DNA from: Haloechinothrix halophila YIM 93223
GTDB lineage: Bacteria; Actinomycetota; Actinomycetes; Mycobacteriales; Pseudonocardiaceae
DNA: 64,000 bases
Direction: 5' to 3'
NCBI RefSeq assembly: GCF_000504245.1
Contig: NZ_KI632509.1
Location: 1,363,723-1,427,722, forward strand
Under the pieces are notes generated by a model. It was not told the origin of the DNA. It worked only from the letters and a program-made list of their open reading frames with translations, and searched no databases. Both the position numbers and the translations under genes were made by a program. This document shows, piece by piece, positions 38,281 through 46,775 of the stretch. The first letter of the stretch is position 1. Every line of letters starts with the position of its first letter.

Positions 38281-39507
38281 GTGGCAGCTCCGCTCATTCC
38301 GGAAGGCTTCGACTTCACCGACCCGGACGTCTGGGCCGAGCGGGTCCCGATCGAAGAGTTCGCGGCGTTGCGCAAGGCGGCGCCGGTGTGGTGGTGCCCG
38401 CAACCGCCTGGCCGGAGTGGCTACGACGACGGCGGCTACTGGGTGGTCTCCCGCCTGGCCGATATCAAGGAGATCTCCAAGCACCCTGAGGTGTACTCCA
38501 CCTGGGAAAACACCGCGATCATCCGGTTCAACCCCGAGATCACGCGTGATGAGATCGAGATGCAGCGGATGATCCTGATCAACATGGACCCGCCGCAGCA
38601 CACCAAGGTCCGCCGGATCATCTCCAAGGGCTTCACGCCACGGGCCGTCGAGAACCTGCGCGCCACGCTGACCGAGCGGGCGGAACGGATCGTGCACGAT
38701 GCGAAGAAGCGCGGCAGCGGCGACTTCGTCGAAGAGGTGGCGTGCGAGCTGCCGTTGCAGGCGATCGCCGAGCTGATCGGGGTGCCACAGGAAGATCGAG
38801 GCAAGATCTTCGACTGGTCCAACGAGATGATCGGCTACGACGATCCCGAGTACGACATCGATCCGGTCAACGCATCGACCGAGTTGATGGGCTACGCCTG
38901 GAACATGGCGGAGGAACGCCGCAAGTGCCCGGTCGACGACATCGTCACCAAGCTGGTCAACGCCGATATCGACGGGGAGTCGCTCGGCTCGGAGGAGTTC
39001 GCGTTCTTCGTCATCCTGCTCGCCGTCGCGGGCAACGAGACCACCCGTAACGCCATCACCCACGGCATGAAGGCGTTCCTCGATCACCCCGAGCAGTGGG
39101 AGCGCTACAAGGCCGAGCGGCCGAGGACCGCGCCGGACGAGATCGTGCGCTGGGCAACCCCGGTGAGCGCCTTCCAGCGCACCGTGCTGGCGGACACCGA
39201 ACTCGGTGGCCAGCCGATTCGCGAGGGCCAGCGGGTCGGGCTGTTCTACGCATCGGCGAACTTCGACGAAGAGGCGTTCGACAACCCGTACGAGTTCGAC
39301 GTCTTCCGCGACCCGAACCCGCACGTCGGCTTCGGCGGCACCGGAACGCACTACTGCATCGGGGCGAACCTGGCGCGGCTGGAGATCGACCTGATGTTCA
39401 ACGCGATCGCGGACGCCATGCCGAACATCCGCGAGCTCAAGGAACCAGCTCGGTTGCGTTCCGGCTGGCTGAACGGCATCAAGCACTACCGGGTCGCCTA
39501 CTCGTAA
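38281..39507 (+). CDS. cyp125: steroid C26(27)-monooxygenase CYP125
   Basis: 408 aa cytochrome P450 that oxidises the terminal methyl of cholest-4-en-3-one to the carboxylate, which starts side-chain degradation. The I-helix AGNETTRN, the ExxR pair in DEIVRW and the heme loop FGGTGTHYCIGANLAR with ligand C359 are intact. GTG 38281 follows AGGAGGT. First of five same-strand genes ending at 43239. Confidence 0.92.
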   Translation: MAAPLIPEGFDFTDPDVWAERVPIEEFAALRKAAPVWWCPQPPGRSGYDDGGYWVVSRLADIKEISKHPEVYSTWENTAIIRFNPEITRDEIEMQRMILINMDPPQHTKVRRIISKGFTPRAVENLRATLTERAERIVHDAKKRGSGDFVEEVACELPLQAIAELIGVPQEDRGKIFDWSNEMIGYDDPEYDIDPVNASTELMGYAWNMAEERRKCPVDDIVTKLVNADIDGESLGSEEFAFFVILLAVAGNETTRNAITHGMKAFLDHPEQWERYKAERPRTAPDEIVRWATPVSAFQRTVLADTELGGQPIREGQRVGLFYASANFDEEAFDNPYEFDVFRDPNPHVGFGGTGTHYCIGANLARLEIDLMFNAIADAMPNIRELKEPARLRSGWLNGIKHYRVAYS

Positions 39508-39538
39508 CTCGTTCCCGACGTCACTGGAGGCCGCCGGT

Positions 39539-40027
39539 ATGGACCTGGTCGCGCTGGAGGAAATCCGCGGGCTGAAGTATCGCTACGCCCGCACCCTCGA
39601 CCTCAAACGCTGGGACGAGTTCGCCGAGGTGTTCACCGAGGACGCGACGGCCAACTACGGCACCAAGGCGACCAGTGAGCCGCTGACGCTCGAGGGGCGC
39701 GACGCGATCGTGTCGTACATGCGCGACGCGCTCGGCGGCAACATCATCACGGTGCACTTTTGTGCCCAGCCGGAGATCGAGATCAACGGCGACACGGCAG
39801 CGGGGACGTGGTGCTTCGAGGACACCGTGATCGTTCCCGACCACCGGGTCATGATCAAGGGATCTGCCTACTACGAGGACAGCTACCGCCGCGAGAACGG
39901 CGTCTGGCGGATCTCGCACATCGGTTACGTGCGTACGTACGAGCTGATGGTGTCGTTCGACGACATGCCGAGCCTGCAGCTGCTGGCTAACCGTTGGTCC
40001 GAGGACGTCCCCCAGCCGCAGGCGTGA
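39539..40027 (+). CDS. NTF2/SnoaL-like protein
   Basis: 162 aa. A conserved LKYRYARTLDLKRWDEFAEVF start, a central beta-sheet and RRENGVWRISHIGYVRTYE place it in the SnoaL/scytalone-dehydratase-like NTF2 superfamily, whose members include ketosteroid isomerases and hydratases. A KSI-like 3-oxo-delta5 to delta4 isomerisation is an attractive guess given the context, but the catalytic residues cannot be assigned by eye. Start ATG 39539 after GGAGG, 31 bp downstream of cyp125. Confidence 0.65.
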   Translation: MDLVALEEIRGLKYRYARTLDLKRWDEFAEVFTEDATANYGTKATSEPLTLEGRDAIVSYMRDALGGNIITVHFCAQPEIEINGDTAAGTWCFEDTVIVPDHRVMIKGSAYYEDSYRRENGVWRISHIGYVRTYELMVSFDDMPSLQLLANRWSEDVPQPQA

Positions 40028-40079
40028 TCACGGCCCATTCGTGTTGTCCGCAGCATCCCCGTAGCCAGGGAGGCCACCG

Positions 40080-41249
40080 GTGCTCACCGACCCCTTCGCC
40101 GAGGCGATCGCCGAAGCCGAGAAGATCATCGAGAGTGCGCCGCACGTGCGCACCGAGCAGGACCTCGTCGAGGGCTACGACTACCTGGCGGGCAGCATCC
40201 GCGCGTCGCTGCAGATGGCGTGGGCGTACGAGCGAGACTTCCCGTTCTTCGTCTCGTCCACCGGCCCGTACACCAAGCTCGGTCTCGACAACCCGGACAC
40301 GCTGTACTACCACGCGTACCTCCGCGACGACGCGGAGTACGTGGTGACTGGCACCCGTGGCAGCACCGCCGACCTGAGTTTCCAGGTGCTGAACGGCGAT
40401 TACAGTCCAGCGTCCTCTCCGGACAGCCTGACCGCGTTCGATGACAGGGAATTCGACATCGACGCCGACGGCCGGTTCGAGATCCGATTTGGACCCGGTT
40501 CCGGTCGGAACTATTTCACGCTGGGCTCAGGTTCAGCGATGTTGGTGGTCCGCGAGGTCTACAGTGACTGGTCCGCCGAGCGCTCCGGGACCATCCGGAT
40601 CCATCGGGCCGACCGGCTCGGCGGCGCGCCACCGCCCGTGCCGAAGGACACGCTGGTCAAGCGGTACCGTGTCGCGGGAAAGATGTTGCTGTCGCGGCTA
40701 CGTACGTTCCTGGCGTTCCCCGAGTGGCACTATCTGAAGCTCCCGGTGAACACGCTGACTGAGCCGCGCAGCACGCCGGGCGGGCTGGCCACGCAGTTCT
40801 CGTCCGTCGGCCACTACGACCTCGCCGACGACGAGGTCATGGTGATCACCGTGCCCGCAGCGCAGCAGGAGGTCGCGCCGTACCAGGGCTTTCAGCTCGG
40901 CAGCATGTGGTACATCTCGCTGGACTACATCAACCACCAGACCAGCCTCACTCGTGACCAGGCGCGCGTCGACCCCGACGGGATGATCCGCTACGTCGTG
41001 AGCGAGCACGATCCCGGCCTGGCGAACTGGGTCGAACGCACCGGTCACAGCCGTGGCTACCTGCAACTGCGCTGGCAGCGGCTGACGCGTGATCTCACGC
41101 CGGCCGACGGGCCGACGTCCGAGATCGTGCGATTCGACGACCTGCCAGAGAAACTGCCGTACTACGCCGACCAGCGGGTCAGCCCACGGGAATGGTCCGA
41201 GCGCATCGCCGCGCGGCAGGCCGCCGTCGCCGACCGGATGCTGGGGTGA
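40080..41249 (+). CDS. DUF1214-domain protein (Rv3531c-like)
   Basis: 389 aa, no signal peptide or membrane segment evident. The QMAWAYERDFPFF and PYQGFQLGSMWYISLDYINHQTSL blocks identify DUF1214-type proteins of unknown activity. With the next two genes (SDR, sulfotransferase) it reproduces the order Rv3531c-Rv3530c-Rv3529c of the M. tuberculosis cholesterol region, so a conserved but uncharacterised steroid function is likely. Start GTG 40080 after AGGGAGG. Confidence 0.7.
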   Translation: MLTDPFAEAIAEAEKIIESAPHVRTEQDLVEGYDYLAGSIRASLQMAWAYERDFPFFVSSTGPYTKLGLDNPDTLYYHAYLRDDAEYVVTGTRGSTADLSFQVLNGDYSPASSPDSLTAFDDREFDIDADGRFEIRFGPGSGRNYFTLGSGSAMLVVREVYSDWSAERSGTIRIHRADRLGGAPPPVPKDTLVKRYRVAGKMLLSRLRTFLAFPEWHYLKLPVNTLTEPRSTPGGLATQFSSVGHYDLADDEVMVITVPAAQQEVAPYQGFQLGSMWYISLDYINHQTSLTRDQARVDPDGMIRYVVSEHDPGLANWVERTGHSRGYLQLRWQRLTRDLTPADGPTSEIVRFDDLPEKLPYYADQRVSPREWSERIAARQAAVADRMLG

Positions 41250-41251
41250 CC

Positions 41252-42025
41252 ATGCTGCGGGACAAGGTCGTCGTGGTGTCCGGGGTCGGGCCAGGGCTCG
41301 GCCGGTCGATCGCGGTGCGGGCCGCGCACGCGGGCGCGGACGTCGTGCTCGCCGCGCGGACGAAGGCCACCCTGGACGCCGTAGCTGACGAGGTGTCGTC
41401 CCTGGGACGCCGTGCGGTGACGGTGCCCGCTGACATCACCGCGGAGTCGGACGCGGAGACGCTCGCGGAGGCGGCCGTGTCGGCGTTCGGGCGAGTGGAC
41501 GTCCTGGTGAACAACGCCTTCGCGATCCCGCCGCTTGGTGATCTCGCCGACGCCGACCTGGACGCCGTCCGCACCGGCTTCGAGACCAGTTCGATCGCCG
41601 CACTGCGGCTGACGCGGCTGTTCACGCCAGCGCTGGCAGATGTCAACGGCTCGGTCGTGATGGTGAACTCCATGGTGTTGCGGCATTCGCAGCGCGGGTA
41701 CGGGGCCTACAAGATGGCCAAGGCCAGCCTGCTCGCGCTCGCGCAGAGCCTGTCCACCGAGCTTGGTCCGCGCGGCATCCGGGTCAACTCGGTCGCACCC
41801 GGCTACATCTGGGCCGACACACTGAAGTGGTACTTCGGCTACCTCGCGAAGAAGCGCGGCGTGTCCACTGAAGACGTCTACACCGAAACGGCGGCGAACA
41901 CCGACCTGCGCAAGCTGCCCGAGCCGGACGAAATCGCCGACGCGGTGGTGTTCCTTGCCTCGGACATGGCGCGGGCGATTACCGGGCAGTGCCTGGACGT
42001 CAACTGCGGCGAATACCACCACTGA
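41252..42025 (+). CDS. short-chain dehydrogenase (Rv3530c-like)
   Basis: 257 aa SDR: VSGVGPGLGRSIAVRAAHAGAD, NNAFAIP in place of the usual NNAG, and catalytic Ser, Tyr, Lys in VNSMVLRHSQRGYGAYKMAKASL. ATG 41252 begins 2 bp after the DUF1214 stop. Member of the cyp125 operon; the substrate is probably a steroid or its CoA ester. Confidence 0.75.
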   Translation: MLRDKVVVVSGVGPGLGRSIAVRAAHAGADVVLAARTKATLDAVADEVSSLGRRAVTVPADITAESDAETLAEAAVSAFGRVDVLVNNAFAIPPLGDLADADLDAVRTGFETSSIAALRLTRLFTPALADVNGSVVMVNSMVLRHSQRGYGAYKMAKASLLALAQSLSTELGPRGIRVNSVAPGYIWADTLKWYFGYLAKKRGVSTEDVYTETAANTDLRKLPEPDEIADAVVFLASDMARAITGQCLDVNCGEYHH

Positions 42026-42080
42026 GGACTGCTTGCGTCGGATACTGACCGCTTGCAGGTTCGAAGCGTCGGATACTGAG
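42023..42080 (+). repeat. degenerate junction repeats between SDR and sulfotransferase genes
   Basis: GAGGACTGCTTGC follows the SDR stop, then GTCGGATACTGA appears twice, the second preceded by GCTTGCAGGTTCGAA. These are decayed copies of the 33-bp junction repeat in the coding-strand orientation, untranslated here. Confidence 0.65.
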
Positions 42081-42087
42081 GAGTGAG

Positions 42088-43239
42088 ATGCGAGACAGCG
42101 TCGGTACGGTCGCGGACCTGCACGCCTCGGCCACCAAGGTCACCGGGCTTGACGACTTCGGCGACGACTCCTACCTCGAAGGTTTGCGGGTACTGCTCGA
42201 CTCGTATGAGCGCGAGGCGCGGCTGACGCCGCTCGGCAACAGCATCACCCGTGCGTCCCTGCGGGGTGCGCTGGTCGCGCGGCTGCTGGCGGAAGCGGCA
42301 TGGAAGCAGTACCCGGACCACGCCGACGTGCCGATCGAGCGGCCGATCTTCGTGACCGGCCTGTCGCGCACCGGCACCACCGCGCTGCACCGGCTGCTGA
42401 CCGCCGACCCCGCGCACCAGGGGTTGGAACTGTGGCTCACCGACGTACCGCAGCCGCGCCCGCCGCGTGAGACGTGGGACGACAACCCGGTTTACCAGCG
42501 GATCAAGGCGGGCTACGATCGGCACCACGCCGAGAACCCCGACTTCATGGGACTGCATTACACCTCAGCGGACTCGGTGGAGGAATGCTGGCGGTTGTTG
42601 CGGCAGAGTATGAAGTCCGTGGCGGAGGAATGCCTCGCGTATGTGCCAAGCTACTCGCGCTGGTTGTCCGAACAGGACTGGACGGATGCCTACCAGCGGC
42701 ACCGGCGGTTGTTGCGGCTGATCGGTCGCGATGAGCCGGACAAGCGGTGGGTGTTGAAGAACCCGAGCCACCTGTTCGCGCTGGACGAGCTGCTCGCGGT
42801 GTACCCGGACGCGCTGATCGTGCAGACCCACCGGCCGCCGAGCACCACGCTGGCCTCGACGTGCAGCCTGTCGCTCGCGGCGACCGATGGCTGGTCCACG
42901 GCGTTCACCCCCGAAGTGATCGGCCGGACCCAGCTCGACCTGTGGGCACGCGGGCTGGCGGAGTTCGCCGAGGCCAGGGCACGGCACGACCCGGCGCGGT
43001 TCTGCGACGTCGACTACGACGACTTCGTGGCGGACCCGGTCGGCACCGTGGCGGGCATCTATCGGCACTTCGGGCTCCCACTGACGGATGCCGCCCTGGC
43101 GGAGATGCGCCGGGTGGACGAGCAGAGCCGATCGGGCGCCCGGAGGCCGTCCCACCAGTACTCGCTGTCGGATTTCGGACTGACGGCCGCGCAGGTGGCG
43201 GAGCGGTTCGCGGACGTAACGGGAGCGGTGTCGCGATAG
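42088..43239 (+). CDS. sulfotransferase-family protein (Rv3529c-like)
   Basis: 383 aa. A PAPS 5'-phosphosulfate loop FVTGLSRTGTTALHRLL near residues 89-105 and the downstream LKNPSHLFALDELL and IVQTHRPPSTTLAS segments fit the sulfotransferase fold used by many mycobacterial Stf-like proteins. Whether it sulfates a sterol or acts otherwise is unknown. Start ATG 42088 after GAGGAG. Last gene of the cyp125 operon. Confidence 0.72.
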   Translation: MRDSVGTVADLHASATKVTGLDDFGDDSYLEGLRVLLDSYEREARLTPLGNSITRASLRGALVARLLAEAAWKQYPDHADVPIERPIFVTGLSRTGTTALHRLLTADPAHQGLELWLTDVPQPRPPRETWDDNPVYQRIKAGYDRHHAENPDFMGLHYTSADSVEECWRLLRQSMKSVAEECLAYVPSYSRWLSEQDWTDAYQRHRRLLRLIGRDEPDKRWVLKNPSHLFALDELLAVYPDALIVQTHRPPSTTLASTCSLSLAATDGWSTAFTPEVIGRTQLDLWARGLAEFAEARARHDPARFCDVDYDDFVADPVGTVAGIYRHFGLPLTDAALAEMRRVDEQSRSGARRPSHQYSLSDFGLTAAQVAERFADVTGAVSR

Positions 43240-43331
43240 GCGACACGTCCGCGTCGTCTCCGCTGCGCTGACGCCGGCCGCTGGACATCAGCGGGCTGCT
43301 GGTACTCACGCGCCGGAAGTCGATCAACCAC

Positions 43332-43390
43332 CCGCGCGGTGTTGCGTGACAATGCCTTATTTGCCGGGTTCTGCGAACAACACCGCGCGG
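43332..43390. terminator. hairpin between convergent operons
   Basis: CCGCGCGGTGTTG at 43332-43344 pairs perfectly with CAACACCGCGCGG at 43378-43390 over a 33-nt loop, midway between the converging sulfotransferase and ltp3 genes. A bidirectional terminator is plausible; no T-tract is present. The rest of the 210-bp gap has no gene. Confidence 0.55.
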
Positions 43391-43449
43391 TAGGTCGCGG
43401 CGACGCCTGCGAGCGCCACGAGCGGGGAACACGACGTCGCCCCGCCGCC

Positions 43450-44610
43450 CTACTCCGGCTTCTCCGCGCCGACCAGCCACAGCGCGAAGTACTGCGACCC
43501 GCCGCCGTAGGCGTGGCCGACGGCCTTGCGTGCGCCGTCGACCTGGTAGTCGCCAGCCTTGCCCATCACCTGCTTCGCAGCCTCGGACATCCGCAGCATC
43601 CCGGACGCGCCGATCGGGTTCGTGCACAGCACGCCGCCGGACGGGTTCACCGGAAGCTGGCCATCGAGCGCGGTCTCGCCGGATTCCGTGAGCTTCCAGC
43701 CCTCGCCCTCGGGCATGAAGCCCAGGTTCTCCAGCCACATCGGCTCGAACCAGGAGAACGGCACGTAGATCTCCGCAGCGTCCACTTCGGACAGCGGGTC
43801 GGTGATCCCCGCGTCGTGCCACAGCTGTGTCGCCGCATCCCGACCTGCCTGCGGGTTCACTTGGTCGCGCCCGGCGAACGTCGTTGGCTCGGTGCGCATC
43901 GACGTCGCGTGGATCCACGCCACGCCGTCCGCGGCGGCATCACCGGATGCCTCGTCGCCGATCACCATCGCGCACGCGCCGTCGGAGGAAGGACACGTCT
44001 CGTCGTAGCGGATCGGGTCCCACAGCATCTGTGACGCCTGCACCTGCTCCACCGTGAGGTCGGCCTGCTGGAGGTGCGCGTACGGATTGAGCGAGCCATT
44101 GCGACGGTCCTTGGCCGCGACCATCGCTCCGACCGCCTCCGGCGCACCTGACCTGCGGATGTACGAGCGGACGTGCGGGGCGAAGTAGCCACCCGCGCCC
44201 GCGCCGACCGGCATGTTGAACGGGATCGGGATGGACAGCGCCCACATCGCGTTCGACTCGGACTGCTTCTCGTAGGCCACGGTCAGCACCCGCCGGTGCT
44301 CACCGGACTGCACAAGGCTGGCCGCGACGATCGACGTCGACCCGCCGACCGAGCCCGCGGTATGCACCCGCAGCAGTGGCTTGCCGGTCGCGCCGAGTGC
44401 GTCGGCCAGGTACAGCTCCGGCATCATCACGCCCTCGAACAGGTCGGGCGCCTTGCCGATGACCACGGCGTCGATGTCGTCCCAGCCGACCCGCGCGTCG
44501 GTCATCGCACGGTCGATCGCCTCCCGCAGCAAGCCTGCCATGGATACGTCGGTGCGCTTGGCGGCGTGGTGGGTCTGCCCGGTGCCGAGTACGGCCGCAC
44601 GCTGTTTCAT
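43450..44610 (-). CDS. ltp3: thiolase-like lipid-transfer protein Ltp3
   Basis: 386 aa, thiolase fold (Rv3523 about 394 aa). LLRVHTAGSVGGSTSIVAASLV replaces the thiolase nucleophile Cys region, and the VNPSGGVLCTNPIGASGMLR and GHAYGGGSQYF blocks follow, as in SCPx-type aldol-lyases. Ltp3 and Ltp4 have been linked to C24-branched (phytosterol) side chains in Rhodococcus. ATG 44610 overlaps the ltp4 stop. The DUF35-ltp4-ltp3 order equals Rv3521-Rv3523. Confidence 0.78.
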   Translation of the reverse strand: MKQRAAVLGTGQTHHAAKRTDVSMAGLLREAIDRAMTDARVGWDDIDAVVIGKAPDLFEGVMMPELYLADALGATGKPLLRVHTAGSVGGSTSIVAASLVQSGEHRRVLTVAYEKQSESNAMWALSIPIPFNMPVGAGAGGYFAPHVRSYIRRSGAPEAVGAMVAAKDRRNGSLNPYAHLQQADLTVEQVQASQMLWDPIRYDETCPSSDGACAMVIGDEASGDAAADGVAWIHATSMRTEPTTFAGRDQVNPQAGRDAATQLWHDAGITDPLSEVDAAEIYVPFSWFEPMWLENLGFMPEGEGWKLTESGETALDGQLPVNPSGGVLCTNPIGASGMLRMSEAAKQVMGKAGDYQVDGARKAVGHAYGGGSQYFALWLVGAEKPE

Positions 44611-45695
44611 GACTGTGCCTCCATCACGGCGACGAGGTTCTGTTGCAGCGCGGGCCCGCTGGTCGCGTGCGCCAGCGCGCGGTCGGCGTCGCCCGCCATC
44701 ACGCGGCGTGCGGCCTCACCGATACGGGCCAGTCCCGCCGAGAACATCGGGTTGCCTGCCAGCACGCCGCCGGACGGGCTGATCCGGACGCCGTCACCAA
44801 GGCCGAGCGCGTCCCGCAGGATCAGCTCCTGGTGGGTGAACGGCGCGTGCAGTTCGGCCACGTCGACGTCGCCGACGTCGAGCGACGCGCCAGCCATTTC
44901 GGTGGACGGCGAGCGGGTCAGGTCCCGCGCGCCGAGTACGGGGGAGTCGACCCGGTGCTCGATCCCGGTGATCAGCGCGGGCCGGGAGACGATGTCACGG
45001 GCGCGGTCCGCCGCGGCGAGGATGACCACCGAAGCGCCGTCGGTGATCGGCGCGATGTCGTGCGCCCGCAGCGGATCGGCCGTCAGCGGCGCGTCAAGCA
45101 AATCCGCGACGGACGCCTCCCCTGAGCGCTGCGCCTGCGGGTTGTCGCGCGCGTCGGCAAGGCTACGAGCGGCCACTTCGGCCATGTCCTTCTCGCTCCA
45201 TCGCCCGGACTCCAGCCCGAGCCTGGCTTGCAGCGCGGCGATGCTGATCGAGTCCGGCCACAGCGGCGCAACGGTGTACGGGTCGGTTTGCAGGCTCAGC
45301 ACCCGCCGCAGCGTGCCAGCCGACGACTTGCCGAAGCCGTACACCAGCGCGGTGTCGACCTCGCCGGTGCGGATCTTCACCCACGCCTCGTACAGCGCCC
45401 ACGCGGCGTCCATCTCCACATGCGACTCGTTGATCGGCGGGAAGGCGCCGATGGCGTCCACAGCGGAAATGAACGAGAATGCCCTGCCCGCCAAGTAATC
45501 CGACGATCCTGAGCACCAGAATCCGATGTCCGACTTGGATAGTCCGGTTTGCTCAAACGCCTCGGCGAGCGTTGGTACCAGCATCTCGACGCCGTTGGTG
45601 GTGCCTTGGGTTCGGCGCACGCAGTCCGACTGCGCGAACCCGACGACGGCGGGCCTTGTGGCTCCGCCCCGCGAGCCGGTCTCGCTATAACTCAT
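44607..45695 (-). CDS. ltp4: thiolase-like lipid-transfer protein Ltp4
   Basis: 362 aa (Rv3522 354 aa). Thiolase-fold protein with CSGSSDYLAGRAFSFISAVDAIG and SPSGGVLAGNPMFSAGLARIGEAARR. By analogy with Ltp2-ChsH2 it probably forms an aldolase complex with Ltp3 and the DUF35 protein encoded 7 bp upstream (inference). ATG 45695. Confidence 0.78.
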   Translation of the reverse strand: MSYSETGSRGGATRPAVVGFAQSDCVRRTQGTTNGVEMLVPTLAEAFEQTGLSKSDIGFWCSGSSDYLAGRAFSFISAVDAIGAFPPINESHVEMDAAWALYEAWVKIRTGEVDTALVYGFGKSSAGTLRRVLSLQTDPYTVAPLWPDSISIAALQARLGLESGRWSEKDMAEVAARSLADARDNPQAQRSGEASVADLLDAPLTADPLRAHDIAPITDGASVVILAAADRARDIVSRPALITGIEHRVDSPVLGARDLTRSPSTEMAGASLDVGDVDVAELHAPFTHQELILRDALGLGDGVRISPSGGVLAGNPMFSAGLARIGEAARRVMAGDADRALAHATSGPALQQNLVAVMEAQS

Positions 45696-45702
45696 CGATG
45701 CC

Positions 45703-46695
45703 TCACAGGTGGTGTGCGTAGGACTCGTACGGGGCGTCGGCCTCGCCGGACGGCTCGAAGTGCGCGATGTTGCGCATGCTGGTCTCCCACTCCTCGCGCG
45801 GCCGCCACTGCGCCCGCACTCGCATGCCCATCCGCACCTCGTCGGCCTCGCAGCCGCGCACCAGGTGCAGGAACGCGATGTCGGCGCCGTCGAGCAAGAT
45901 GTAGGCCACGACGTAGGGCGGGGTGATCTGCTGGCCGAGGAACGGCACGTTGACGATGCAGAACGTCGTCACGATGCCGGTGTCGGGCAGCTCCACCTCG
46001 GTCGTCGTCGGCACGCCGTCGGTGGGGCACGCGCCGCGCGGCGGCAGGTAGACCTTCTCGCACTTCGGACAACGCTGCCCGATCAACTTGCCCTCGCCCA
46101 GCGCCCGCAAGTAGCGGCTTTCCTCTGGCGACACCGTGTGGTCGTAGCCGAGCTTGATCGGCGTGATCATGGTGTCCACCGAGGTGCCATCGGCGCGTTC
46201 AGCGGCTGGCGGAGCGGGCGACGTCGGCGGTGGTGGCTGGTCGTCCGGCGCGTCAGCGGGCACGAAGTACGCGATGTCGCGGATGTGCCCGACCGGCTCG
46301 TCGGTCCAGCGCACCCGAACCCGCATGCCCGTGTGGATCGCGTCGGGCGCCTCGACGTCGACGGCGTGCAGCAGCGCGGTGTCCGCGCCGTCCAGCCGGA
46401 TCAGCGCCCAGGCGAACGGCCGCTGGATCGGCTGGCCCGCTACCGGCTCGGCGCACCACGACCACGTCAGTACCGTGCCCTCCTGGTCCACCTCGACGAA
46501 CTCGCTCAGCGGGGCCGCGGTGACCGGGTCGTACTCGACCGGCGGCACGTGCACCCGGCCGTCCGACCCGGTGACGCCCTCGATGCGGCGCTGGGCGAGG
46601 CCGGTCATGAACCGTCCGAGTACCGGCCCGAGCGAGCGGGTGTAGTCGAAGTGGATCTCAAGAGGTTCCGACAGCGGCGGCGCTTCAGTAGTCAC
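45703..46695 (-). CDS. tandem DUF35/OB-fold protein (Rv3521-like)
   Basis: 330 aa from GTG 46695. Two OB-fold DUF35-like halves are joined by a Pro-rich linker at about residues 155-175. Only the second half carries zinc-knuckle residues (GQRCPKCEKVYLPPRGACPTDG), and of the usual four cysteines only three are present, the last being replaced. The first half has none. DUF35 proteins act as acyl-CoA-binding partners of thiolase-like aldolases, here Ltp3/Ltp4. A longer start at 46731 would run through the KstR box, so 46695 is preferred. Confidence 0.75.
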   Translation of the reverse strand: MTTEAPPLSEPLEIHFDYTRSLGPVLGRFMTGLAQRRIEGVTGSDGRVHVPPVEYDPVTAAPLSEFVEVDQEGTVLTWSWCAEPVAGQPIQRPFAWALIRLDGADTALLHAVDVEAPDAIHTGMRVRVRWTDEPVGHIRDIAYFVPADAPDDQPPPPTSPAPPAAERADGTSVDTMITPIKLGYDHTVSPEESRYLRALGEGKLIGQRCPKCEKVYLPPRGACPTDGVPTTTEVELPDTGIVTTFCIVNVPFLGQQITPPYVVAYILLDGADIAFLHLVRGCEADEVRMGMRVRAQWRPREEWETSMRNIAHFEPSGEADAPYESYAHHL

Positions 46696-46703
46696 GATGC
46701 GAG

Positions 46704-46717
46704 TGAAACATGTTCTC
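46704..46717. promoter_or_regulatory. KstR box proximal to the DUF35-ltp4-ltp3 operon
   Basis: TGAAACATGTTCTC matches all fixed positions except the last. It lies 8 bp upstream of the GTG at 46695 on the minus strand, so it would overlap the transcription start region. Confidence 0.75.
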
Positions 46718-46760
46718 GATATGTCCGGCAAGTATTGCCGCTGGGGCGGCGGTAGTTAAA

Positions 46761-46774
46761 TAGAACACGTTCTA
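46761..46774. promoter_or_regulatory. KstR box distal to the DUF35-ltp4-ltp3 operon
   Basis: TAGAACACGTTCTA is a perfect consensus and perfect palindrome. It sits one base after the echA19 stop codon and 57 bp centre-to-centre from the box at 46704, both upstream of the DUF35 gene. Confidence 0.85.
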
Positions 46775-46775
46775 A

